The position numbers were made by a program, and so were the translations under genes. From Cristatella mucedo (lineage: Eukaryota > Bryozoa > Phylactolaemata > Cristatellidae): a DNA stretch of 64,000 nt. The stretch is taken from the NCBI GenBank assembly GCA_009760855.2, contig WPIO01000021.1:496001-560000 (forward strand), in the 5' to 3' direction. The notes beneath the pieces were generated by a model. That model was not told the origin of the DNA. It made no database searches and worked only from the letters and a program-made list of their open reading frames with translations. Shown here one piece after another: positions 1 to 10,578 of the stretch (position 1 is the stretch's first letter; every line of letters begins with the position of its first letter).

Positions 1-35
1 GGTGCTATACAAATGCCCTATTATTGTAATTTGTA
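1..35 (+). repeat. end of a LINE/SINE-type 3' tail cut by the window edge
   Basis: The first bases read as a gggtgctatacaaatg-type tail followed by a short ATT-rich stretch, the same pattern that ends the LINE copies elsewhere (for example at 45690 and 8930). The body of the element would lie outside the window. Confidence 0.4.
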
Positions 36-820
36 TGAAGTACACAAATTAGATCAATACTGCACCACTAGAATAGTTTCCAGCGACGGCTCCGGTGCAC
101 CATGGGCTGAGGCCCGTTTGAATAATCTATCCTATATCCTTTGAAGTTCAGAATCTTAATTGCAGCAAGAGCAGACACACAATTTTCATCTGCAATCAGG
201 ATTATGACATTTTTAAGTTATTAGACCTTCAAAGCTCTCTAGGCAGTTAATAGCTCTTCTTAGGGGATGGTCGGGTCAGATTGAACTAGAAGGTTTTTCT
301 CCGAGACCTGTTTTTATCCGAGTTGGCTGGATGTTTCACTGGGTAATTGATAGAAGCCACAACCAGTGATCCTGCCGTGCTTAAGTGGCACTTTTGGTAA
401 AAGAGTAATTTAAAGAGGGCTCAAAAGAACTGTCGTTAGAGGTCGATGCCATGAATTCATGCCGTCGAATTAGGCCAAGTCAATTCGTTCTTAGTGTTTG
501 CCGTGTCCACGTTATAGTAATGTGACATGCCGCGATAGTGCATGCACAAACACGACTGTCTTATTGACGTGTGGCGCTCACGAACGAACATTTTTTGAAG
601 CATGCTTCATGCGAACAGTACCTCTTCAAGCACTGGGCACAACACCTCTCTACTCTTGAGAAGTCGCTGCCATCATCATACACCAGTGGAACTCTTTGTC
701 TTAATTAGCTCGTTTGTTATTGTGGAAGCACCTCTATGAAATTTTAAAATTCATCGGGCTATAAACGCAGTGCGCAATGCCGTTAGCAAAGTGGCCAGCC
801 ATCTCGCAGGCCGACTGCCC
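36..820. other. no gene recognised
   Basis: Open frames here are short and none resembles a protein family I know. No RNA gene was recognised. Confidence 0.5.
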
Positions 821-1075
821 ATCTGACTTTGGGTGGTACCTCGAAGCCAACGATGAGACGACGCACAGCCGTAATTCGACAGGTCTTGCAGCCGGTCCGA
901 ACTCGGTACGTGGGTTTTAGCCCGAGGATAAAGTCCTCGCTCTTGGCCAACCAAGGCTTGGGTTTGAGTCCTTCAGTGGGCGATTCTTTGTTTGCCTACT
1001 GCAAACGGTGGAGGTAGCCGTTACGGCCCTTCTACCGCTACATAAATTAAGCTGTTAAATCGGCTAGCCTTGAAC
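821..1075 (+). repeat. SINE family B copy (tRNA-headed, diverged)
   Basis: The stretch from about 975 to 1070 (gggcgattctttgttt, cactgcaaacggtgg-like core, cttctaccgctacat) matches the 3' body of the better copy at 5262-5432. The upstream part has a weak B-box-like segment near 950-975 (ggtttgagtcc). The 5' limit is uncertain. Confidence 0.5.
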
Positions 1076-1252
1076 CTTTTTAGCCTCGAGTTTCTTGCAC
1101 TTGCACTGCTCCCTAGGTGACCTGCACACGGGACCTGGTGGGCAGCTGCTCGTCGGGCGTCAAGCGCTGCAAGTGGTATCATTCACGTTGAGCAATATGC
1201 GGCGTTCGGCTGCAGCACGCGCCCCCAACACCTGCCTGCCCGTGCCTTCCAG

Positions 1253-1372
1253 GTTGGCAGAGGTCACTCGTCGTCGCGGTTCGATCACGTGCTCACCGAC
1301 ACTCGCCTCGCTGCCAGCAAGGTCCTCAACCTGAGCTGTCAGCTGATGGCGTCGTTGGAAAAAGAGGTCTTG
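1253..1372 (+). other. candidate coding exon of an unidentified gene
   Basis: A very good acceptor (pyrimidine-rich, ending ccttccag) precedes a 120-nt open stretch of 40 codons ending at a possible GTGACT donor. The translation looks helical (FDHVLTDTRLAASKVLNLS, then QLMASLEKEVL). I could not assign a family. It lies in a locally GC-richer patch (about 1.1-2.1 kb) with overlapping open frames on both strands, so chance is a real alternative. No partner exons were found. Confidence 0.2.
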
Positions 1373-1375
1373 GTG

Positions 1376-2520
1376 ACTAGTCCCGACAGAGGCTGAAGCA
1401 GGCTCACCCGCACCGCACTGTATAAGCTGAGTAATGGGCCGACTCGAGGCAGCGGCAGCAGCAGAATGCCGGTGCAGTGGAATGCCCCAGCCACCTTGCA
1501 CCACCTGCGTGGCAGGCGAGCTTGCGTGCCTGCTCTGGCGTGTGTCGGCGCCACCAGCACCATCCTTGCAATCGGTCGTGGTGTGCCTGCGGCATCGTGC
1601 CGGCGGCAGTGAGAGTGGGCGTGCGTGCTCACAGGCGCTCGGCTGCGGCACCTTCATGCTTGCTGAGCCGCACTTCGTGGCCACTTGCCATTTTTATGGC
1701 GTTCTTTCTAAGCGTTTTTTTGGTGTCCAGAGGCTCTCGGCGCATTCAGCTCTTTTGCCACCAAGCTCTGTTGCACTATGCCAAGTAGAATCGCCTCCGG
1801 TCTCCTTAGCTTGGGGCTTGTGCCCTCACGGATGAGCGCTGCCGCGATGGGCTATTTCTGGCATTAGCTGCAGGCATGTCGACTTTCAGAGCAGCACAGT
1901 GCACGCTTGCGGTGGTGGCAGTGGTGGCGGTGGTTGGGATGACAAGCAGCCGGTGCTACAGCTTCCTGCATGCCAAGGCGTGGCTCTGGCAAGGCGTGGC
2001 GGTCGAAGAGCATCCCTGCCCGAGCAAGGCAGCTTAGAACTTTCCAGTACTCCGTCGAGGTGCACTCCGAGCCCCCCCCCCCGAGGTTTGCTAGCCAAGC
2101 ATGACGAAGGGAGCTGCCTGTCGGGGTACTAGCTGTCGAAGCATTAGCACTCAGCGTGTGCTTCGGGGCAGTGGCGGACGATCAGCATGCATTGTCTGCT
2201 TTTGAGAATTCGTCGTGGGCTTCCACGTGCGAAGCTTCCACCGAAACTTCAAAATAAATTCGCTAGCGTCTAGCTGCTGCAGAGCAATGAGCTCCGGCGA
2301 TACTCCTTTTTGCAGTTTTGATTGTTTTGGGTGCCGCCCAATTAAGAGAAGAACTTGTGAAAACGCCATGTTAATTTCGCTGCTGTACTGATCAACCCAT
2401 GTCATGCAACAAGTCAGAGCGGTGCCTTCTGTATTGATTTAGAGAGCCTTGGCTGAAACCCCCTTGTCTTGTTTTAAGCAATCTGCCAAGTTTTCATTTT
2501 GAGCACAATATACTTTGTGA
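1376..2520. other. GC-richer stretch, no gene assigned
   Basis: Several overlapping frames stay open on both strands (up to 174 codons on - at 1160-1684). This is what a GC-rich stretch gives by chance. No frame has recognisable domains. Confidence 0.4.
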
Positions 2521-2680
2521 GCTGCGATGGCACATTGATAAGGCGGTTGCTTTTCACGACTTCGGTCCCGATGTCGCGGGTTCGAATCCTTCGGCAGGCT
2601 ATTCATCATTTCCCACTGCAAGCCGTGCTGAATGCAAGTCGGTCCGTAAGACCCATTCAATTTTAATAGCAAGCAAGATG
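2521..2680 (+). repeat. SINE family B copy
   Basis: A tRNA-like head has an A-box-like taaggcggttgctttt and a B box gcgggttcgaatcc. The body that follows has cccactgcaagccgtg and resembles the copies at 5262 and 49878. It is a retroposed tRNA relic, not a folded tRNA gene. Confidence 0.7.
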
Positions 2681-3019
2681 GCACCTGAAAGCAAAGCATG
2701 CAAAGATGGTATTACGTTACGTCCTGCATTTTAGTTAGTGAAACAAACTCTCTAAAATCGCTTTGATTTCGAAGCTCGACTTCCGGTACACTATTGCATA
2801 CGCCTGTAGCGGCTTATTTTACTAAAAGTCCTTAGGCCACAAGCGCAGCGCTTATAGCTGTGCTAGTTAGTTCCGAGACTCTGCGAAGGACCGGTAAAGT
2901 TCGAAGCATGCTAGTGAGCCGTATGTGCAGCCTCAATAAAGGCAGACAAAGGCCGACGCTAGCAGAGCGAAGCAGCAATCAAGAGCGGTCATATCTTAAT
3001 TTAACAAAGTCCACGTGCT

Positions 3020-3575
3020 TAGCATAGAATGATCTATTCGACAGCCACATTTAGGTGTGAATGTACAGCACCAACCGTAGCGTATAACTCGCTGACACGA
3101 AGCCCAAAGCTTAACCAGTCAACCAGGACCCTTCATCTTCTTGCTCTGGCCTTCACATTTTCGGAGTACTTCCTTGTCAGGCTTCCCATAGCACCGCACA
3201 CTCCTCTGACTCAGGTCGTTTAACTGGGTATCTGGCGAAAATCAAATCCCTTGGAAACTATGCCTTCAGTTTGCATGCTCCCAAAGCCTGGAGTTCGCTA
3301 CCGACTGAAAACGCGATATCCTCTGATTTAATGGCATTTACAAATCGAAGCTAAAAATCCACCAGCTTCGCACAACTTTTGTTCCGTTCGAGTGAACCAT
3401 CCACCGTCATGTGTGTGCTTGTTCGTGCTGAAAATTCTCGCGTTATCCTTAACTAGTTGATACGCTTCCTTCCCGCATTTTTCAAGTGTCCAAAAAGTGA
3501 TGTAGTTTTCTTATGGTGCTACACACACGTTTAATAATTATTGTTAAAAGAACTATTACTATTACTATGATAATA
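3020..3575 (+). mobile_element. CR1/L2-like LINE, 3' ORF fragment and tail
   Basis: One frame near 3250-3350 reads FSLHAPKAWSSLPTENA and then a basic segment. This is the conserved C-terminal end of CR1/L2 LINE reverse transcriptase proteins (compare APKAWNSLPTCVRTSPDL in the copy at 34160). Stops and shifts break it. It ends in an AT-rich tail with ATT repeats at 3528-3575. Confidence 0.6.
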
Positions 3576-5261
3576 AACTATCCTTAACAAAATGTAAATA
3601 TACAGTAGGATGACCTCCCTTACTGCAGGGAAGCTGTCAAACGAATTCTCAACCTTTTCTTCTTGTATTTCCACATTCTTCAATTTCGTAAACCTCTAAA
3701 TGCATTGGAATTTCAACTGACGGATCATATGCAGTTAGAGTGTGCTTCCTGTAGTGACACTGAAGACACGAAGGGTGAACATCTGACCAGTTGCCACGCA
3801 AAAGGTGTGTGGCTGATCCCCTCCTTACATTCGACCCAGTATTAAAGGGTGCCATCTTTGCTTTCCCCTTGAAGATCCTCAATTCATTGTCACAAGACAG
3901 CAGCCGGTCACAGTAAGGAGGCACAAAAATGTCATTTATGTTCAATCAATTCAGTTTGCAGATCCGAATTCGAAATGCATATGGCCAGTAACTTCAAATA
4001 CCACTGCTTAAATTCTATGAAATTGTAATTGCCGGGTAGAGTGCAAACATCGAAGTTATTTGATGGTGATCTAACGGCATAACCTAACCAATTAAATAAT
4101 CTTTGTCGGTGTTATATCGAATGATAATTTAGTGATAAGCTAAGTACTTAATCCTCATGTTAACCTCAGTTTAACCAAGAGGTACTGTATCATTTTAACG
4201 GGGCAAACCATTTAAATGACCTATAATCAGACGGATCGTGAATGGCACCCAATGCGATCAAAGTTGCATATACGCATTTGAGGCCTCATACAGACGACGT
4301 CTCAACGGAACTGAGGTATCCATGCATACACTGTATCTGTGATTAGACTTTAGTTTGAAGGCTCGACGGTATTCATCTGTCTGACCTCCACTGAATAGAC
4401 GACGAGTAGTGCAGCCATAATGGATCGCTTAAAAGAAGCTTCTGGCTGTGTCTCTGTTCGAAAGAAAGTTTGAGTGATAGCATTGAAAACGAGCTTGGCT
4501 TTGGATCGAAATCAATTACGCATAACTTAAAAAGCATGTCGGTATCAGTATTTGGTCCACCATTTCGTCTGCCAAATTATGGTTAAGAACTTATCATTTA
4601 TTTGTCGCTGTGGTTTAAGGTGAGTAACTCAAATCTGTGCGTTTAGTTGATCCGCAAGCCTAAGAGTAATAACAGTGTCACTCGAGGGCTAGTCTCAGAT
4701 CCATATTTAGCTAGAAAATGTAACCGTGTGAGCTACCTACAACATAACATCTGGGCCCGTCAAAAAAATTCATTTGCCCAACCGCTTTGGAAGCTGTTGA
4801 ATTTTTTTTAATGTATGGAAGAGTAAAGTTATCAGCCGCAATTGCTGATATTTTCTCGCATTGGCAGTCAGCGCTAGTTGCTCCTAGATCCTCATGGTGC
4901 AGCCGACGTCATTGTAACTCGTGGAGTCCTGGACTTCAGGCAAACGGTTGAGACAACCTTCAACTGGTGCTCGATATGCTTCACAGAGAATATTACTTGC
5001 AACGCTGAAAAGCACTTTAGTACATAAGCAGACAGGCTTCTCTTTCGAAGCCTTTTCTGCAAAAATAATTATAGGCTTCGATGGCTCATTTTATTGCGCC
5101 GGCTAAAGGCAGATCGACCAGGCCAAGAAATAAAGAGTTTAGTCAAAAATGAAAAAGCAAAACTCTAAATTTGATTTGCAATCTTATTTGAGATCTGATT
5201 AATTAGCTGTTCCTCACACATTGATAGCTGAATCTAGCTGTCCTTCTTAGTGATCTTTTGC
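3576..5261. other. AT-rich stretch, no gene recognised
   Basis: Only short open frames occur and none resembles a known protein. I see no clear repeat unit. Confidence 0.5.
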
Positions 5262-5432
5262 CGTAATGGCTCATTAGGTAAGGCGGTTGCTTTTCACGAC
5301 CTCGGCTTCGAGGTCGTGGTTTCGAATCCTGTGGTGGGCGATCCTTTATCGTCACTGCAAGCGGTGGTGATAGTCGTAAAGGCTCTTCTGTCGCTATACA
5401 AAAAGAGGCTGTTTAAGCAGCTAGTACTTTTT
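5262..5432 (+). repeat. SINE family B, best copy
   Basis: The head holds an A-box-like taaggcggttgcttttcac and a B box gtggtttcgaatcc. The body reads cactgcaagcggtggtgat, then a tail with ggctcttctgtcgctatac. The body is shared with 821-1075 and partly with 2521-2680 and 49878-50010, which defines the family within this window. Confidence 0.75.
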
Positions 5433-5534
5433 CCCAGAAGAAAAAAAGCATAATCTTACGATGAGGGTCTTAGAGTTTAAGGATTTTTGGCGTGAAACTC
5501 TTCATGCATCTGCGTGTGCGCGTGCACGCGTGCG

Positions 5535-5573
<39 letters not shown>

Positions 5574-5660
5574 ACACATACATACACAACGCAACACACA
5601 CACACACATTTATATATATGTTTGTGAGTGTATATATGTATATATTTGAATACGTGTATA
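5535..5660. repeat. (CA)n and (TA)n microsatellite cluster
   Basis: An uninterrupted CA run from about 5537 to 5567 is followed by broken CA and TATA runs up to about 5660. The histidine/threonine and cysteine/valine frames it creates are not genes. Confidence 0.95.
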
Positions 5661-5699
5661 TGGAATTAATGAGGGTAATATTGCGCATACTTATAATTA

Positions 5700-6183
5700 T
5701 GTGCAGCTAAATGAATTTTCAATATACTTACGTAGCACACATTTACTCGGCCTTTACGTTCTATATTTTTACTTTTAAAAATATCCTTTTGTCCTTATCT
5801 GTGAACCCCAATCTTTTCCATATTTCAGCAGCTCTGAGTTAAAGCTGGTCTTCAAATGTATCGAAACCGGCTTCCACTGATTTTCACTGCTCTTATTCTA
5901 AAAAAGATCATTGCAGCCATTTACATAATGAATCCCTTGCCCTTATACAAGCGTAAGAGCTGAGGAAGGTGAACGAACAAGGATACTTTTATTTCCAATA
6001 GTTCTCAAATTCGAAAATATTTATGCCACCTCTATGCTCGACCACGCAAAGGTTTTTGTCTTGACTGTGTATACATGATATAGGGTTATACCAATGGCTG
6101 CAGTGATATGTCAAAGACTGGCTGCTTTAATTTCCAATGTTTATAAGATTTAAAAATGTATTTATTACAACATGGCTATTCGC
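5700..6183. other. no gene recognised
   Basis: AT-rich sequence without long open frames or a recognisable repeat. Confidence 0.5.
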
Positions 6184-6325
6184 CGAGCTGGTTTGGTCTA
6201 GCGGTTAAGGCGCTCGCCCCGACCAAGGTCTGACAGAGGTCGTGGGCTCGAGCCCCGAGGCATAAGTGAAGCGCCTGAATAGAGATTAAGTTCTCTTGGG
6301 GCACTATATAAATGAATTATATTTA
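6184..6325 (+). repeat. SINE family A, best copy
   Basis: The tRNA-derived head has an A box (tggtctagcggttaaggcg) and a B box (gtgggctcgagcccc). The tail, gaagcgcctgaatagagatt followed by aagttctcttggggcactat, ends in AT-rich sequence. The tail closely matches the 3' end of the CR1/L2-like LINEs here (44475-44545), which suggests the SINE borrows that LINE's reverse transcriptase. Other copies lie at 12380 (-), 16978 (-), 31858 (-), 32458 (+) and 59223 (+). Confidence 0.88.
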
Positions 6326-8884
6326 TTCCAAGCCACCATTATTCTGTGTTCTGGATACTGAGAAGCTCCGTAGGTTTGTTGAACGAGCCAGCCCAGTTGT
6401 AGGTCTGGGCCTCAGCGCTCTGCATGTCGCACACGAGCGTATAGGCAGCTCTGATGACATCTGTACCTCGAAGGTAGAAAATTTAAAAAACATTAGCCTA
6501 ATCCCAGCCTGATTTAAAAAGCCTTATAACACACCAAGAGGCTATCGTAGTGCGAAGGAAAGGAATCATCCGAGAGGTTAGTAGTTCGATGAAAAGAAAG
6601 AACGTGTGTGATCAGAAGTTGGATCAATTGTCCAAGACCAGAGACCAGACTCACACCTACCCATCCACAGAGATCGACATCCCTGTGAGTTGATCAGAGT
6701 AGCAGTAGTCGAACCGTTCAGTCTCGTAGAGGTTGAGTGATGACCTAGTTCAAATTTTGGGATCCGAAACTCAATACAGCCTCTAGGCCGTTACATAGAG
6801 TGTGTGCTGGATAATCATCTGATTTTTTGGCTTAAATCCATAACTGCTTGTCTACTTTCATTCTATATGCTTCCTTCGGAGCGCCCGATCTACTTGATTG
6901 TGCGGCGGATTCAGGGAATCGCCTTCAAACCAGAGACCAGCTAAGTTAACCCAGAAGGCTTCCGAAAGGCGGACCTTCATTTCATCTGCTCATCCCCTGA
7001 TGAACTGAAGCTACGCTGGATCCTGACAACGGCAGAGTGAGACGGGAGCGAGGACCATTTGCTTTTTTAATCTCACGGCTGATAAAACCATCCGGCTAGA
7101 TTCAAAGTAAAGAACGCGCTCAGTCTCTCGCCCCGAAGCTAAATATGAGAGCAAACAACGCAGAACACCTAGATAGAGATTTAATTCTCAAAAATGAATT
7201 CTACATCTTTTTCTATCGCTGCTGTAGCATTCCGTGGGTCGATGGATCGTATTGTCAGCAATCTTATTCGTTACACCGCCTTAATATTGGTACGAAGGCT
7301 GTTTTCACAGCTTACATACATTTAGTAGTGAATCCATCCTCCGAAATAACCTAAAGATACTAAGTAAATCAGTGTCATGGCGTTGGGCTAATTACAACAC
7401 CAGCATGCATCAGGCGCACACGACAATATCCCCTAAGCTCCGCCATCTAGGCAACAATACCGGCTTCACAACGTACCGCGCATCGGCTAGCGCTTCCGCT
7501 CTCATTGCTTGATGTGGATTGGCTGCTGTCTGAACGTTACCGTTTCCCTGCCGGTATGGTCTTGAGTTTGCACTGACTTCTTATGGTAAGCTACTCTTGC
7601 CGAGGCATTAGTTCGCTAGTTAGGCGCTATCTCTTCGGGTGTTTTCATGGAAAGCCGATTGCCCAGCAGCAGGGTGCTGGGATGTGAGAACTAGTCGAAT
7701 ATAGGTAGCCCTGCTCATGCTGTCTCCCAGTTGAACTGGCACTGGCGCTCTAGAGCTGGCAAGCGTTGAATGTCTAGCCGGCCACAGCTCGCGTTGTTAC
7801 GTGGTAAGCGAAGAGCGCGATCATTCCTCGGTTTGTTAGTTGACAGTGCATCGGGTGGTATGTAACAGTTGGCTCTATGCTAGCACTCACTTCTCGCAGA
7901 CATGTGGTTCATAAACACTTGACGCCGGCTTGGGTATCTTGAGGTATTAGCCAGCATGAACGCCGTATTCGAGCTTGTGATTATGCGCGTCGCCCCACCC
8001 GTCGCTAGAGAGATGAAATTCTGGCTTATGAGCAGTGCTAGAACGACCACCACCTGCCTTGTACGTACTTGTTTTAAGTAAAGCTGGCACTTGGGCTGAG
8101 CTGAGTTCGCAGCTGAGTTCTGCTCATACTGTCTATGGGCTTCGCGAATTTTTAGTTAGCACGTGGGAACGGCGCCCACATATCGCAATATATTGGGGAC
8201 CTAGTAAGGCATTATTTTCATCAGCAGCTGCTGCTGTGGCTGCTTGGCACTATCAGCATATCCTTGTGAGAGTTGTAAGGACACGTTTCCAGTCGCTCCA
8301 TCGTAGGAGGCCTCAGCAGTCCCTTATATGTGCCACCAACCTCTTAGATGGACTGCTGCTTGGCCGGCTTCGTACCGATGCATTGTGCATGTACTTGGTT
8401 TGTACAGTGAGGGTCTAATCTAGATCGTGCAGACGTTAAAGCCGGACCATCAACACCGTTGACCTGTTTGCTTTGTGAGATGAGGTTATCTTCGCGGGTG
8501 CTTACGGGTAGCCGAGTGCAGTGTGCTGTGTAGACTGGGCTGATCGGTAGGTTATGAAAACTCGTTCCGAATTGCAGAGGTAGCTTGTTTGCACTGTGAG
8601 AGCGTGAAAGCATTAGGTTGTGATCCATTCATACCAGTCCGGCATTAGCATAATTTATTTCGTGACAGCTTATCGGCACTCCTTCGAACAAGCCTTCATG
8701 TTCACCTCGTGTGCGACCATCGGGTTTGCAGTTCGTTGAAATAGTCTTCAGATGCATGCACTGTGTCGGTGAATGTTGGCAGCTACCTCTCTGAATGGAG
8801 AAGTCTCCCAGAAAGTAAGGCTGCCCTAATGCTGACCAACCTCTCATATACAGAGGTCTGTTATTTGCTGGGTGCTGATATATA
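6326..8884. other. no gene recognised
   Basis: The longest frame (8035-8418, 127 codons on +) has no recognisable domain and no splice context that I can defend. The rest is unassigned. Confidence 0.45.
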
Positions 8885-8885
8885 T

Positions 8886-8965
8886 TAAGTGCTTAGAAAG
8901 AGAATGAGTTCTCCGAGGGTGCTGTACAAATATATTATTATTAATACTGTTATTATTATTATCAT
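8886..8965 (+). repeat. LINE 3' tail, solo
   Basis: The sequence taagtgcttagaaagagaat followed by gagttctccgagggtgctgt and ATT repeats is the LINE 3' hairpin tail without any ORF. It is probably a very short 5'-truncated insertion. Confidence 0.75.
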
Positions 8966-9725
8966 TGGTTTATTCTCGTGTCGTGCCTAGATGCCAGCTA
9001 CTGTGCTAAGATAGGGAAAGTTGTCTGGCTCTCAGCCGATTGCACTGAATTGCTGTTCTCGTTGCTCAGAATTTATGGCATCGGGAATAGTGGTCCATGC
9101 TTGGAGAATCGTTTAACCTCAGGCGTTCGTTCGTCGGATGTGTAGAGCACAGCTTAGTACAGCCAGTGTGAGCAAGAAACGGGCAGGCGAGCAGCACGTG
9201 AGGGAGCATGCAGGCGACGTGTCGGCTCCGGGCGCATCACTTAGGACTTGAGCAACGAAGGAGTAGTCGCCACTTAGCGGAGTAGTCGCCAGTTCCCTTA
9301 GCGTCTATGGTTTTCCTGCCTGCGCTGTCTAACAGCTGCTGCGCCGTGGCTGTCACCATCGTTACTGTCTGCTGCCAATTTCGAGCTGACGAAGGATTGA
9401 AGCCGTGGCACCAAGTAGAACCTCCATCGGGCATGTCTCTACTGTACCGCTGCCTCCTGAGCTTGGCTCACCTTTCGGTAACCCCAAAACCCTAGACTCA
9501 CTGGACCGAAAAGTGCCTAATCGACAGTCTCCTTTTCAAGAGAACTCCGCATCGCACTGCCGCCGAACACGAGTGACGATTTTTTTCGGCTGCCCTGCGT
9601 TGCAGGTCGGCCGGGCGCATTGAGTGACCGAAAAAGGCACCGCCCATTATTAGCTTCGTCTGACCCTCGCCGAGCTCTCGCGTGGGCACGCGAAGTCGAC
9701 CGCCCGAAGCCCTAGCTAGCTCGGA
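8966..9725 (+). promoter_or_regulatory. 5' flank and probable 5' UTR of the CCDC85 gene
   Basis: This stretch lies directly upstream of the CCDC85 start and becomes more GC-rich towards it. No TATA box is obvious. An in-frame TAG at 9717-9719 closes the frame just before the ATG. The transcription start is not visible. Confidence 0.35.
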
Positions 9726-10578
9726 ATGGCCGCCGTCGTGCCGGCCGCCGGTGCTGGCGGCGGCGGTGGGCGAGCAGCGGCAGCAGCCGGGCCGGCGGCT
9801 GCGGCCGCCGGCGCCTCGGCGATGACGACGCCCGAGCAGGAGCTGCGCCGGCGCAGCCACGACGACCTGGTCGCCCTTGTGCGGCGTCTGGAGGGCGACA
9901 AGCTGGCGCTCATGTCCGAGCACTCGGCCGTGATGCGCGAAGTCAACAGGCGACTGCAGACGCACCTGGTCGAAATCCGGGCGCTTCGCGACGCCAACGC
10001 GAAAATCGAGGACGACGCTCGCACCGTGCGCGCCTCGCGCGACCTGGCGGAAGCGGCGGCCCGCGAGGCCGTCGATCGCGCCGCCGCCGAGACGAGAGAG
10101 CTGCGCGAGCTCTGCTGCTTCCTCGACGACGAGCGCCAGCGGCTGCGCCACCTGTCGCACGAGTGGCAGCGCTTCGGTCAGCACGTGACCGCCGCCGCCG
10201 CGTCCGGCTTCGACCGCGGCCTCGGCGAGCTGACCGCCCGCATGGCGGAGCTCGAGCAGCGGCAGGACGCGGTCGTGGATGAGAACTCGCGCCTGCGCGA
10301 GCTCTGCCTCTTTCTCGACGACGAGCGCACGGCGATCTCGGCCGCGGCGGCCACGGCAGGCCCGACGTTTGCGCCGCCGAGCGCGGCGTGGGAGAATGCG
10401 AAGACGACTGCGGCGGCGGCTCGCAGCAGCAGCAGCAGCGGGGACGCGGCTTTCGGCATCGGCGCTGCGGTGGCCGATCTCGGGCGAGGCCTGGGTGACG
10501 GAGCCAGCTCCCTGACCATAGCGTCGGCGCCCAGCGCCGGCGCCGCCGCTTCAGGGAAGCATCTGCCGGCGGCCGACG
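9726..10578 (+). CDS. CCDC85: CCDC85 coding exon 1
   Basis: It encodes an alanine/glycine-rich leader (about residues 1-32), then the two conserved coiled-coil blocks (about 35-200) with the LCCFLDDERQ and LCLFLDDER motifs, then a low-complexity Ala/Ser linker. It ends GCC GAC G before the donor GTGAGCC (phase 1). The frame stays open past the donor to 10652, but those residues are not family-like. Confidence 0.93.

Noticed and set aside
2536-2620. Possible tRNA gene (also at 5272, 6187 and 59230)
   Set aside because: A and B boxes are present, but no full cloverleaf or acceptor stem could be drawn, and each is followed by the same SINE body.
8035-8418. 127-codon + frame
   Set aside because: No recognisable motif, no splice context, and only moderate length for this base composition.
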